In this document: positions 27,294-36,504 of the stretch, one piece after another
How the letters are laid out: each line of letters opens with the position of its first letter
How positions within the stretch are numbered: position 1 is the stretch's first letter
Assembly: GCA_024684515.1 (NCBI GenBank)
Contig: JAIKWS010000015.1
Span: forward strand, 1-41,719
Source: Prevotella sp.
Lineage (GTDB): Bacteria; Bacteroidota; Bacteroidia; Bacteroidales; Bacteroidaceae
Direction of reading: 5' to 3'
DNA: 41,719 nt
Notes under the pieces: model-generated
Databases searched by the model: none
Seen by the model: only the letters and a program-made list of their open reading frames with translations
What the model was told of the DNA's origin: nothing
Program-made: the position numbers and the translations under genes

Positions 27294-29063
27294 ATGATTA
27301 GTATCAAGAATAAATATGCCAGTCGCGCCTGCTTCGGTATTGCCGCAGCCTTGGCCGTGACAGCATGCTCAGACTTCGACGACTATAATGAGGCCCCTGT
27401 CGATGCCCTGGCTTCGAGCAATCAGACACTCTGGGAGAATATCACCCAGAACAGTCAGCTGTCAGACTTCGCACAGCTGGTTAAGCAGTCGGGCTTCGAC
27501 AATGAACTCAGCACACCGCGTTCGCTTACCGTCTGGGCACCCGTGAACGGTTCGTTCTCAGCTGCTGACTTCAGCGGACTGTCGAAAGAGGACCTGCTGA
27601 AACAGTTCGTCCTGAACCATGTGGCAGAATATACGCACGTTGCCACCGGTAATGTAGATGAACGCGTGCACATGATGAACGAGAAGTCGTATGACTTTAC
27701 TGGCAATGGCAGCTACACTTTCGACAATGTGGCTATCAGCCAGACAAACCTGCCTAACTCAAATGGTATGCTTCACCTGCTGAGTGGTACGGCAAAGTTC
27801 TATCCTAACCTGTATGAGTATATCTCAATGGCCAAGGATATCGACTCCTTGTATAACTATTTCAAAATGTACGAACTGACGACGCTTGACCAGAATGCCA
27901 GTGTGAAAGGTCCTATGGTGAACGGTGCTCAGACTTATATCGACTCGGTGATGGTGACATCGAACTCCCTTTCCAGAGCCCTCAACGCACAACTGGAGAG
28001 CGAGGACAGCTCCTATACGTTCATCATGCCGACCAACAAGGCCTATGCCGCCATGTACAACCGTGTGAAGCCTTACTACAAGTTTATCACCAAGACGGTG
28101 GTGCCCGATGCCGAGAACTTCACCAGCGGTACGGATACCAAGACCAAGAGCATCACCGTCGATGCGGAGTACATGTCCGACTCGTTGACACGTCGTGCAA
28201 TCGTGAACAATCTTGTATTCAACAACAACGATATCTACAATAAGTGGGTCGTGGACAAGGGACAGTATACTGACACGCTGCGTTCCACCCTGCGTGAGAA
28301 GTTCTCCAATCCACGCGATATCCTCGAGAAGTATGCCGTGGGCGAGCCCGTGCTGATGAGTAATGGCTATGCCCGCATCGTAGACAGCCTGGCATACCTC
28401 CCCTGGGAGCACTATTGCTATGAGATAGAGGCTAACCCACGCAACTGTCTGCAGAGCCTGTTCCCACCCACGGCCCAGGCCAATCGCGGACAGTCGTTGC
28501 CCGACTCGATCGTAGAGCGCATCTTCGGTCCCAACAGCGGCATCACCAATTATCGCTACATGTGGATATCGCCTGGTGGTGACCGTGCGAAGCCCGACTT
28601 CTTCATCGAGTTGCCTAATGTGATGTCGACCACCTACAATTTCTATGTCGTCTTCCTGCCTTCGGCATGGCCAGAGGTAGCCAACGACAGTCGTCCCAAC
28701 TGGCTCAACTTCCAGCTTCGCTATTGCAACGAGAGTGGCGCTATTGCGAACTATAACTTCAGCAAAGAGGTTGCTGACAGCCTGCTCTCGGGTGGTGAAC
28801 TGCCAAAGGCCCCGGCTTCTGTAGGAGCCAAAACAGCCTTCACCAACGATCCGGAGAAGATGGACACCGTGTTCATCGGACAGTTCACCTTCCCCGTCGG
28901 TTACCGTGGTCTAGGAGACGGCTATTCGCCCAATATCCGAGTAACATCACCCATCAGCGTGTTCAACAAGACACAGCTCGAGACCTATACGCGTGATGTG
29001 CGCATAGCAGCCATCCTGCTGCGTCCAGTAGAACTTGATGAATATGAAGCTAAAAACAAATGA
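27294..29063 (+). CDS. FAS1-domain lipoprotein, shorter paralogue
   Basis: A 589-aa lipoprotein (lipobox AVTAC, Cys25). The first FAS1 unit (about 45-185) contains LSDFAQLVKQSGFDNEL, LTVWAPVNGSF and LKQFVLNHVAEY. The second (about 195-380) contains YTFIMPTNKAYAAMYNRV and SNGYARIVDSLAYLP. The C-terminal domain (about 430-589, FFIELPNVMSTTYNFYVVFLPSAW ... RDVRIAAILLRPVE) resembles the tail of the preceding protein and suggests tandem duplication. Its stop overlaps the next SusC start (ATGA), which ties this protein translationally to the second SusC/SusD pair. Confidence 0.85.
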   Translation: MISIKNKYASRACFGIAAALAVTACSDFDDYNEAPVDALASSNQTLWENITQNSQLSDFAQLVKQSGFDNELSTPRSLTVWAPVNGSFSAADFSGLSKEDLLKQFVLNHVAEYTHVATGNVDERVHMMNEKSYDFTGNGSYTFDNVAISQTNLPNSNGMLHLLSGTAKFYPNLYEYISMAKDIDSLYNYFKMYELTTLDQNASVKGPMVNGAQTYIDSVMVTSNSLSRALNAQLESEDSSYTFIMPTNKAYAAMYNRVKPYYKFITKTVVPDAENFTSGTDTKTKSITVDAEYMSDSLTRRAIVNNLVFNNNDIYNKWVVDKGQYTDTLRSTLREKFSNPRDILEKYAVGEPVLMSNGYARIVDSLAYLPWEHYCYEIEANPRNCLQSLFPPTAQANRGQSLPDSIVERIFGPNSGITNYRYMWISPGGDRAKPDFFIELPNVMSTTYNFYVVFLPSAWPEVANDSRPNWLNFQLRYCNESGAIANYNFSKEVADSLLSGGELPKAPASVGAKTAFTNDPEKMDTVFIGQFTFPVGYRGLGDGYSPNIRVTSPISVFNKTQLETYTRDVRIAAILLRPVELDEYEAKNK

Positions 29064-32000
29064 AGATGAAGAGCACCATATTTAACCCCTGGCAGGCAGT
29101 AAGTCGCAGACTGCTGTTTTGCACCCTGGCGTTTGGTTTCTGCACGCTTCCAGCCATGGCTCAGACCGAAGATGAGTTCGTGGAAGAGGAAGAAGAGGTT
29201 GTCGCACAGCCTAAGCGCAACGTCAAGCAAGTAAACTATCCTGTGGTGACCATACATGGACTCGTCACCGACCAGGCCACCGGCAAGCCCCTCTCGGGCA
29301 TTCAGTTGCAGGCGTTAGGATATATCCGCTATACGGCCATGACCGACGAGGATGGTACGTTTAGCATTAAAGTGCCACCATTTGCCACCTCGCTCTATGT
29401 GCATGCACCAGAGTATCAGTCGCAGCAGGTGGCCATCGTGGCAGGAGACTCTACACAGCGTGTCGTTGTCGGCATGTTGCCTGACAAGTTTCTTCCTATG
29501 TATACCAATGGCACAGAGTATACGGCCAAGAGTGAGACCAACATTGAACGGTTTGGTATAACTGCCGAGAACGAGATGGCTAACCGTCTGGGTGGCGATA
29601 TCCGTATGGTGACACATTCTGGTGCCATCGATGGTGGCGCTGCCATGTTCATCCGTGGTCTGAACAGTATCACCAGCGATGCACAGCCGCTTGTCGTCGT
29701 CGACGGTATTGAACAGGATATGCAGCACGACCGTTATACGCTCCACGACGGACAGGTCATGAATATGCTGGCCAATGTTGCTCCCGACGACATAGAGAAG
29801 GTGACCATCCTGAAGAATGCAACGGCACTCTATGGTGCCCGCGGTGCCAATGGCGTCGTGCTGATTGACACTAAGCGTGGTCACTCGATGGCTACCCGTA
29901 TCGATGCTAATGTGTCGGCTGGTGTGACCTTGTTGCCTCGCATGATGAACCTCATGGATGCTAGTCAGTATCGCTCGTATGCAACCGAACTGCTGGGCAC
30001 CATTGATGGCATTTCCGAGAAGAATATCAACTTCCGTTTCCTGAACGACGATCCCAACGGTTACTATTATCACAACTATCATAACAATACCGACTGGACG
30101 GACGAGGTCTATCGCACGGCACTCACGCAGAACTACAGCATTAACGTGCAGGGTGGTGACGATGTGGGTATGTACAACCTCTCCGTGGGTTATGTCGATG
30201 CGGAGTACACGGCACGCAAGAACGACTTCAACCGCATGAACGTGCGCTTCAACACCGATATCTACATCCAGTGGAACCTGAAGGCCAAGTTCGACATCTC
30301 TATCTCGCGTACTACGAACAACGTGTTCGATAATGGCATGCCCGAGGACTTCTCTACCGGTACGGTCGTATCGCCAACGGCACTAGCGCTCATCAAGTCT
30401 CCGCTCGTGGCACCTTATCAGTACAACAAACTGCTAAATAACGGAGCCGGTGGCTTTTCGACGCTGCTCTCTGGTTACGACGACCTGTTCTCACAGCTCA
30501 GCAATACCTATTCGCTGGCCAACCCGCTGTCGGTACTTGAGAATGGTCAGGGCGACAACAAGAACAAGTCGGAGAATACCTATTTCAACGTGCGTGTTGA
30601 GCCTCAGTGGATCATCAACAACGATCTCGATCTGACGGCTATGCTCAGCTATACCCTCGACCGTAATGCCCAGCGTTATTTCCGTCCGTTCACGGGTGTT
30701 CCTTCGTTTAATGTGGCTGGTCTGGGTACCGTACGTGCCAAGACGCAGTCGATGTTCGCCAAGGAAAACAATCTCGTGGCCAAGTTGCAGCTCAACTGGA
30801 AGCACCAGTACGGAGCCCACACGCTGGCTGCCTTTGCCGGCGCTCGTTTCAACTCGTTCACCTTCGACAATAATGACGTGTCGGTGCAGGCAACGGGTGA
30901 GACCAGCGATAAGAACCCGTCACTTGGATGGGGTGGTTTCCACGGCATCCTTGGTTCGAACGATGCCTGGAAGCAGATACAATGGTATGGCAATGTGGAC
31001 TATAACTACATGAACCGCTATTTCGCAACGCTCTCGCTGCTGGGCGAGGCCAACAGCCGCTTTGGTGAGAATGCCGACGGACTGGGTCTCTTTGGCGTCA
31101 AGTGGGCTATCTTCCCAAGCCTGCAGCTGGGCTGGGTGCTGACCAACGAAAGCTGGTTCCCCAAGCACACGGGCATCAACTACCTTCGTCTGAATGCCGG
31201 TTTCGACATCAGCGGTAATGATGGCATCTCCAACTATGCCGCACGGACCAGCTATACCACGGTGCGCTTCAACAGCACCGCCATCGGTACACAGCTGACG
31301 AATGTCGGTAACGACAAGATCAAGTGGGAGTCAACGAAGAAGATCAACCTCGGCTTGCAGAGCTATCTGCTGAACAACCGTCTGGGTGTGAAATTCGACT
31401 ACTTCATCCACAAGACCAACGACCTGCTGACGCTGAAGTCGTTCTCCAACCCCATTGGTGGTATCAACCGCTACTGGAGCAACGGCGGCTCGCTCGAGAA
31501 CCAAGGCTACGAGACCACAATCACTACCAAGCCCATTGTCAGCAAGGACTGGAACATGGAGGTCGGAGCTAGCGTTGGTCACTATAAGAACAAGGTGACT
31601 AAACTGCCTGACGGTAGCTACACCACTTCTGTCTATGGCGACAATAACGTGCTTACCGCCGAGGGCAATCCTGTGGCACTCTTCTACGGCTATCAGACGG
31701 CAGGTGTCTTCTCTACTGATGCCGAGGCTGCCGCTGCTGGTAATAATGGCTATCTCTACATGGAGGACAATGCTGGTAATGCCCATCAGTTCCAGGCTGG
31801 TGATGTCCACTTCCTCGACCTCAATGGCGATGGGAAGATCAGCGATGCCGACAAGACGGTCATTGGCGACCCCAATCCAGATATCTATGGTAATATATTT
31901 GCCAATATCAGTTGGAAGCACCTGACGCTGGGAATCGGCTTCAACTATTCGCTGGGCAACGATGTCTACAACTACCAGCGTTCGATTATGAATGCCGGTT

Positions 32001-32371
32001 CGAACTTCTACAACCAGCAAGTGGCAGAGGTCAGCCGTTGGCACTACGAGGGTCAGCAGACCGACATTCCTCGTGCCATCTATGGCGACCCCAATGGAAA
32101 TAACCGATTCAGCGACCGTTGGATTGAGGACGGCAGTTATCTGCGTCTGAAGACCCTCTCGCTGACCTATCGTGTGCCCATCCCTGGCACATGGGACTGG
32201 CTGCAGGGACTGACTATCTGGGCTGAGGCTCAGAACCTGTTCACCCTTACGAAGTATCTGGGCAGCGATCCTGAGTTCTCTATTGGCAGCAGCGTTTTCT
32301 ATCAGGGAATCGACTGTGGAAACCTGGCTCAGAGCCGTTCGTTCACCGCTGGATTGAAGATCAACCTCTAA
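29060..32371 (+). CDS. SusC/RagA-type TonB-dependent transporter (second of two)
   Basis: A 1103-aa outer-membrane transporter. After the signal peptide (ends PAMAQ) comes an acidic stretch (EDEFVEEEEEVVAQ) that is unusual for SusC. Then come a regulatory domain (TIHGLVTDQATGKPLSGIQ, about 60-145), a plug containing MFIRGLNSITSDAQPLVVVDGIEQD and VTILKNATALYGARGANGVVLIDTKRG, and a barrel to the terminal GLKINL. It overlaps the FAS1 gene by 4 bp; an in-frame second ATG lies at 29066. It is clearly diverged from the first SusC rather than a recent copy, and uses more T/A-ending codons. Pairs with the SusD 13 bp downstream. Confidence 0.95.
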   Translation: MKMKSTIFNPWQAVSRRLLFCTLAFGFCTLPAMAQTEDEFVEEEEEVVAQPKRNVKQVNYPVVTIHGLVTDQATGKPLSGIQLQALGYIRYTAMTDEDGTFSIKVPPFATSLYVHAPEYQSQQVAIVAGDSTQRVVVGMLPDKFLPMYTNGTEYTAKSETNIERFGITAENEMANRLGGDIRMVTHSGAIDGGAAMFIRGLNSITSDAQPLVVVDGIEQDMQHDRYTLHDGQVMNMLANVAPDDIEKVTILKNATALYGARGANGVVLIDTKRGHSMATRIDANVSAGVTLLPRMMNLMDASQYRSYATELLGTIDGISEKNINFRFLNDDPNGYYYHNYHNNTDWTDEVYRTALTQNYSINVQGGDDVGMYNLSVGYVDAEYTARKNDFNRMNVRFNTDIYIQWNLKAKFDISISRTTNNVFDNGMPEDFSTGTVVSPTALALIKSPLVAPYQYNKLLNNGAGGFSTLLSGYDDLFSQLSNTYSLANPLSVLENGQGDNKNKSENTYFNVRVEPQWIINNDLDLTAMLSYTLDRNAQRYFRPFTGVPSFNVAGLGTVRAKTQSMFAKENNLVAKLQLNWKHQYGAHTLAAFAGARFNSFTFDNNDVSVQATGETSDKNPSLGWGGFHGILGSNDAWKQIQWYGNVDYNYMNRYFATLSLLGEANSRFGENADGLGLFGVKWAIFPSLQLGWVLTNESWFPKHTGINYLRLNAGFDISGNDGISNYAARTSYTTVRFNSTAIGTQLTNVGNDKIKWESTKKINLGLQSYLLNNRLGVKFDYFIHKTNDLLTLKSFSNPIGGINRYWSNGGSLENQGYETTITTKPIVSKDWNMEVGASVGHYKNKVTKLPDGSYTTSVYGDNNVLTAEGNPVALFYGYQTAGVFSTDAEAAAAGNNGYLYMEDNAGNAHQFQAGDVHFLDLNGDGKISDADKTVIGDPNPDIYGNIFANISWKHLTLGIGFNYSLGNDVYNYQRSIMNAGSNFYNQQVAEVSRWHYEGQQTDIPRAIYGDPNGNNRFSDRWIEDGSYLRLKTLSLTYRVPIPGTWDWLQGLTIWAEAQNLFTLTKYLGSDPEFSIGSSVFYQGIDCGNLAQSRSFTAGLKINL

Positions 32372-32384
32372 TGAATTAGCAATT

Positions 32385-34358
32385 ATGATTACAAGGATTA
32401 TAAAAAAATACGTTTCCGTAGGGTTGGTGTGCTGCGGTTTTGCTGCCATGGGTAGCTGCTCCGACTTGCTGGAGAGTGAGAGCTCACGCCAGAACATCGA
32501 ACCTAGCATCAACGAGAAAACCGACTCTGTGTTCTATGCTTTCGGAATACTGGAGTCATTGCAGCAGCTGGCCGACCAGTATGTCTTCCAGGGCGAGATG
32601 CGTGGCGATCTGGTGAAGACCACATTCTTTACAGACAACAATCTGCGTCAGTTGGCCAACTTCTCGGCAACCACAGAGAATAAGTACGACTCGGCCTATG
32701 TCTATTATCGTGTCATCAACAACTGTAACTATTACATTGCTCATGCTGATACCAATCTATACAACGGTTCTACTAACGTTGTCATCAACGAGTATGCTGC
32801 CGTGAAGGGTATTCGTGCATGGGCTTACCTGCAGTTGGGACGTAATTACGAGCGCGTGCCATTCTTCACAGAGCCTCTGACCAAGATTTCGCAGATTGAC
32901 AAAGGCTATCCTGAGCTGACGCTCGCGGAGATAGTGGCTCAGCTGGCTCCCGACCTGGAGCATTATTCAGGTTTCAAGGTTCCTACCTTTGGACCTCCCA
33001 CAGCAGCCGTGAGCATTGGCACTCCCAACTGGGAGAGCGTCACCAAGACCTTCCTGCCTCGTCTGTGCTTCATTCCTGTTGACGTCATCCTGGGCGACAT
33101 GTATCTCGAGACACAGAATTTCGATGCTGCTGCACGCCATTATGTGACCTATCTCACCCAAGTGACTAATCAGCGTACCTCTGCCTATGTGGCTCCTATG
33201 GCTGCAAAGAACAGCGTTAGGAATACTGGTATCGGTGGTGGTGGCCGTCCTGGTGGCAATGGTCGTCAGGAGACCGACGAAGAGTTGCCCGATGTGAGCA
33301 ACTTCAGTAGCCCAGCTGTCTACTCAGAGCAGACGAATGGCACGTGGGCGAATTTGTTCTCGCGTAACTCTACCGATGACGTCATCACCTACATTCCAAT
33401 GTCTACAACTCAGCAGAACGGTCCTACGACTATTCTACCGCTGACACTTGGCTTCGACTATTATACCACGCCTGAGGAGGGTGTCCGCAGCGGTGCTCCC
33501 TATATTGACGAGGTGCAGTTGCTTCCTTCCGATGCCTATAACCTGCTGTCGGACTCGACTGAGTTCTATTACTATGCAGGTCATACCGACCAGACCGATA
33601 TGTACGATAGCATCCTCATCAGCAAGGCTGGCGATATGCGTCTGCGCAGCGTCATGCATCAGGAACTGGAAGAAGACTCAACCCTTCAATGGATGACCAA
33701 GTTCAACAATGCCAACATCATCCTCTATCGCAACAGTATCGTCTGGCTGCGCCTGGCTGAGGCCTTCAATCGTCTGGGCATGCCCGATGCTGCTTTTGCC
33801 ATCCTCAAGGACGGTGTCAGCGAACTCATGTTGCAGACCTATGCCGATGGTTCTTACTACATCGAATACCTCACCGAGGAGACTCGTCAGAAGCTGCAGA
33901 CTACCTATCCGTTGCTCTCGGCAGAGAATGTTGCCAAGTTCGAGACCGAGAATGCCTATGGCATCCATACTCATGGAGCGGGAAAGGCCGCAGGTGGCTA
34001 TCCTCATGGAAATGCCGTTGGCGGACAGACCTATCACACGGGTAAGTCGCCCTATCAGCTCGATCGTATGGCTGGACTGAAGATGCAGGAACTGTCTGCT
34101 GTCTATGGCATCAGTATCGGCACTACGAAGCAGGATACTATCAACGCCATCGAGGATCTCATCTGCGATGAGCTCGCTCTCGAGTCGGCTTTCGAGGGCA
34201 ACCGCTTCTATGACCTCTGCCGTCTGGCTCGCCACAAGAACCAGGCAGGACTCTATGGTGGCAACTTCGGCAGCCTCTGGCTGGCGCGGAAGCTTGCATT
34301 CAAGAATCCCGTCAAGGATCTTGCCGACCCACAAAACTGGTATCTGCCCTTCAAATGA
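32385..34358 (+). CDS. SusD/RagB-like lipoprotein (second of two), long form
   Basis: A 657-aa lipoprotein (AMGSC, Cys25) and partner of the second SusC. SusD features include YVYYRVINNCNYYIAHAD, AVKGIRAWAYLQLGRNYERVPFFTEPL, IVWLRLAEAFNRLGMPDAAF and the C-terminal DELALESAFEGNRFYDLCRLARHK ending in NWYLPFK. It is about 70-100 residues longer than a typical SusD. Extra material includes a Gly-rich loop (GIGGGGRPGGNGR, about 282-294) and a His/Gly-rich loop (GIHTHGAGKAAGGYPHGNAV) near residue 530-550, which could be a metal-binding or flexible surface loop. The stop overlaps the esterase start. Confidence 0.93.
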   Translation: MITRIIKKYVSVGLVCCGFAAMGSCSDLLESESSRQNIEPSINEKTDSVFYAFGILESLQQLADQYVFQGEMRGDLVKTTFFTDNNLRQLANFSATTENKYDSAYVYYRVINNCNYYIAHADTNLYNGSTNVVINEYAAVKGIRAWAYLQLGRNYERVPFFTEPLTKISQIDKGYPELTLAEIVAQLAPDLEHYSGFKVPTFGPPTAAVSIGTPNWESVTKTFLPRLCFIPVDVILGDMYLETQNFDAAARHYVTYLTQVTNQRTSAYVAPMAAKNSVRNTGIGGGGRPGGNGRQETDEELPDVSNFSSPAVYSEQTNGTWANLFSRNSTDDVITYIPMSTTQQNGPTTILPLTLGFDYYTTPEEGVRSGAPYIDEVQLLPSDAYNLLSDSTEFYYYAGHTDQTDMYDSILISKAGDMRLRSVMHQELEEDSTLQWMTKFNNANIILYRNSIVWLRLAEAFNRLGMPDAAFAILKDGVSELMLQTYADGSYYIEYLTEETRQKLQTTYPLLSAENVAKFETENAYGIHTHGAGKAAGGYPHGNAVGGQTYHTGKSPYQLDRMAGLKMQELSAVYGISIGTTKQDTINAIEDLICDELALESAFEGNRFYDLCRLARHKNQAGLYGGNFGSLWLARKLAFKNPVKDLADPQNWYLPFK

Positions 34359-35659
34359 TGCGACGACTCTTTTATCTAACGATAATCCTACTGTTCTCGG
34401 CCTGGCACACTCCTGTGCAGGCCGAGAACTATCCTTATCGTAGCGATGTGCTCTGGGTCACCACGCCCAATCATGCCGACTGGCTCTATAGGGTGGGGGA
34501 GCAGGCAGAAGTTGAGGTGCAGTTCTTTAGGTATGGCATGCCATGCGATGGGGAACTGGAATATGCCATTGGCAACGACCTCCTCGATAGCGATATGCAG
34601 GGCACGTGCAAGCTGCGCAAAGGATACTGTACTATCAAGATGGGGACGGCAAAGAAACCTTGTTTCCGTGACTTGCGACTGACGCTCCATCTTGACGGTC
34701 AAACCTATCGCCATCATGTCAAGGTTGGGTTCTCGCCAGAGCAGATACGTCCCTTTACGAAGTTGCCTTCTGACTTCCAACAGTATTGGGAGCAGGCAAA
34801 GGACGAGATTGCAAAACTGCCGCTTAACTATACGATTGAGCCCTACGAACCGTATTCTAACGATCGTGTGGAGACCTATATCGTGAAACTCCAGATCGAC
34901 GGCAAACGGCATTCTCTTTATGGCTATCTCATGAAGCCACGTGGTGCCAAACCAGGCTCTTGTCCTGTGGTCCTCACCCCTCCTGGGGCTGGTGTGAAAA
35001 CCATTAAACAGGCCTACGAGCGAACGTACTTTCAGGAACAGGGAGTCATTCGTTTCGTTACTGAGATACATGGATTGGACCCACGTCTGAGCGATGATAC
35101 CTTCAACGATCTCAGCCGTGCCTTCGGCAACTATCTCGAGATGGGGCTAGAACATCGCGACAATTATTATATGCGGCATGTCTATCTGGGTTTGGTTCGT
35201 AGCATCGATTTTCTCACTTCGCTACCCGAGTGGGATGGTCGCAATGTCTGCACGCTGGGTGGGAGTCAGGGAGGTGCGTTGTCGCTCATTGCCGCTGCAC
35301 TCGACCCCCGTGTAACGCTCTGTGTGGCTAATCATCCTGCCCTTAGTGACATGGCAGCAGCCTCGCAGCCAGGTCTCACACACGGCTATCCCCATTTCCG
35401 CCGTGAGTTGCTCACACCAGTTGCCATCCAGACGTTGAGCTACTATGATGTGGTTAATTTCGCCCCATTCATCAAGTGTCCGACTTATATGACCTGGGGC
35501 TATAACGACAATACCTGTCCTCCCACCACTAGCTATGCTGTATGGAACCTGCTGCAATGTTCCAAGGAGCATCTGATTACGCCCATCAATGAACATTGGA
35601 CCAGCGATACCACCAATCGTCAACAGCTGACGTGGCTCTTGCAACATCTCAACCACTAG
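34355..35659 (+). CDS. CE7-like secreted acetyl(xylan) esterase
   Basis: A 434-aa alpha/beta-hydrolase with a signal peptide (MMRRLFYLTIILLFSAWHTPVQA). An N-terminal beta domain (25-125) precedes the hydrolase. The triad can be placed: nucleophile S304 in LGGSQGGAL, D385 in WGYNDNTCPPTT (the DxxCPPxT signature of carbohydrate esterase family 7), and probably H414 in INEHWTSDT. The usual HE dipeptide before the C-terminal helix is not present as such, so the His assignment is less sure. As the last gene of the FAS1/Sus operon (ATGA overlap with SusD) it implies that the imported ligand carries acetyl groups. It is the only enzyme in the operon. Confidence 0.85.
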   Translation: MMRRLFYLTIILLFSAWHTPVQAENYPYRSDVLWVTTPNHADWLYRVGEQAEVEVQFFRYGMPCDGELEYAIGNDLLDSDMQGTCKLRKGYCTIKMGTAKKPCFRDLRLTLHLDGQTYRHHVKVGFSPEQIRPFTKLPSDFQQYWEQAKDEIAKLPLNYTIEPYEPYSNDRVETYIVKLQIDGKRHSLYGYLMKPRGAKPGSCPVVLTPPGAGVKTIKQAYERTYFQEQGVIRFVTEIHGLDPRLSDDTFNDLSRAFGNYLEMGLEHRDNYYMRHVYLGLVRSIDFLTSLPEWDGRNVCTLGGSQGGALSLIAAALDPRVTLCVANHPALSDMAAASQPGLTHGYPHFRRELLTPVAIQTLSYYDVVNFAPFIKCPTYMTWGYNDNTCPPTTSYAVWNLLQCSKEHLITPINEHWTSDTTNRQQLTWLLQHLNH

Positions 35660-35714
35660 GTTTACTGCTTTGACACTTGTGTCGGGGCAGCAAGTATTTA
35701 ACCTATCATCAATT

Positions 35715-36296
35715 ATGATCGAACACCATCCTTTGTCGCCATTCCTGCCTGCTGATGCTCGTGTGCTGATGCTGGGCAGCTTTCCTCCTTCCCAGAAGCG
35801 GTGGTGCATGGAATTCTTCTACCCGAACTATGGCAACGACATGTGGAGGATTTGGGGACTGATAGCTTTTGGTGACAAGGATTATTTTGTGGATTTGCAG
35901 CAAAAGGTGTTCCGCAAGGAGGTCATCATCGACTTTCTTCGCAGTCGGGGCATTGCACTTTATGATACTGCCTGTGCTGTCATCCGCACGAAGAATACGG
36001 CCAGCGATAAGGATTTGCAAGTGGTAGAGGAGACCGATTTAGATGCGTTGCTCTGCCATTTGCCCCATTGTCAGGCTGTTGTCACCACGGGACAGAAGGC
36101 TACCGATATCGTCTCTGCCCGTTTTTCCATCCCCCAGCAACCTGCTGTCGGCAGTTTTGTCACGTTCACCAGACAACAGCGTACACTACGTTTCTATCGC
36201 ATGCCTAGCAGTTCCCGTGCCTATCCCTTGGCGTTGGAGGCCAAAGCTGCTAAGTATACAGCACTCTTGCCTTTGCTTAAAGACATACAGGGGTGA
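35715..36296 (+). CDS. Uracil-DNA glycosylase family protein
   Basis: A 193-aa protein with the fold signature of the UDG superfamily: LMLGSFPPS near residue 20, then FFYPNYGNDMWRIWG (substrate pocket), IALYDTACAVIRTKNTASDKDL, and VVTTGQKAT. The C-terminal motif is MPSSSRAYPLALEAKAAKY, where PSSS is the usual leucine-loop position. It resembles the Mug/TDG-like DNA-deoxyinosine/uracil glycosylases annotated in Bacteroidota. I start at the ATG at 35715, since an upstream TTG would add 15 unlikely residues. It sits 55 bp after the esterase with no promoter seen, so it may be read through from the operon. Cytosolic DNA repair; unrelated to glycan use. Confidence 0.82.
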   Translation: MIEHHPLSPFLPADARVLMLGSFPPSQKRWCMEFFYPNYGNDMWRIWGLIAFGDKDYFVDLQQKVFRKEVIIDFLRSRGIALYDTACAVIRTKNTASDKDLQVVEETDLDALLCHLPHCQAVVTTGQKATDIVSARFSIPQQPAVGSFVTFTRQQRTLRFYRMPSSSRAYPLALEAKAAKYTALLPLLKDIQG

Positions 36297-36396
36297 TGGC
36301 GATGGCAACGATTACAGCAGGGCCATCACGGTGGTACATGCGATTTCCTATGCGGTTGCTGTTGGTTGCAAAAGTATGGCTTATTTGCACCTCAGA

Positions 36397-36473
36397 TCTA
36401 TGGTCTTAGGTGTTTCGTTCGAGAAAACTCAAATAATATTTGGTTTTCTTCTCACTTATTCGTACCTTTGCAG
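36397..36473 (+). promoter_or_regulatory. Promoter block of the sulfhydrylase gene, third copy of the purL-type module
   Basis: Bases 36417-36473 match 390-446 upstream of purL with one mismatch in 57. TTTG at 36439-36442, 20 bp, then TACCTTTG (36463-36470) is a perfect promoter. Just upstream, TATGGTCTTAGG resembles the first hairpin of the purL module, but the 70-bp middle part is absent. The -7 box lies 34 bp before the ATG at 36505, so there is no room for a riboswitch. Confidence 0.8.
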
Positions 36474-36504
36474 GCAATATTCAAAAGCTAAATGATTGAA
36501 AGAA

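Noticed and set aside
35660..35714. Terminator at the end of the FAS1/Sus operon
   Set aside because: Only a 5-6 bp palindrome (GACACTTGTGTC) without a T-run is present; read-through into the next gene is equally possible.
36294..36330. Hairpin GTGATGGC/GCCATCAC after the glycosylase gene as a terminator
   Set aside because: The loop is 21 nt and no T-tract follows; too weak to call.
36475..36504. SAM or cobalamin riboswitch in front of metY
   Set aside because: Only about 34 nt lie between the -7 box and the start codon, too short for any known riboswitch.
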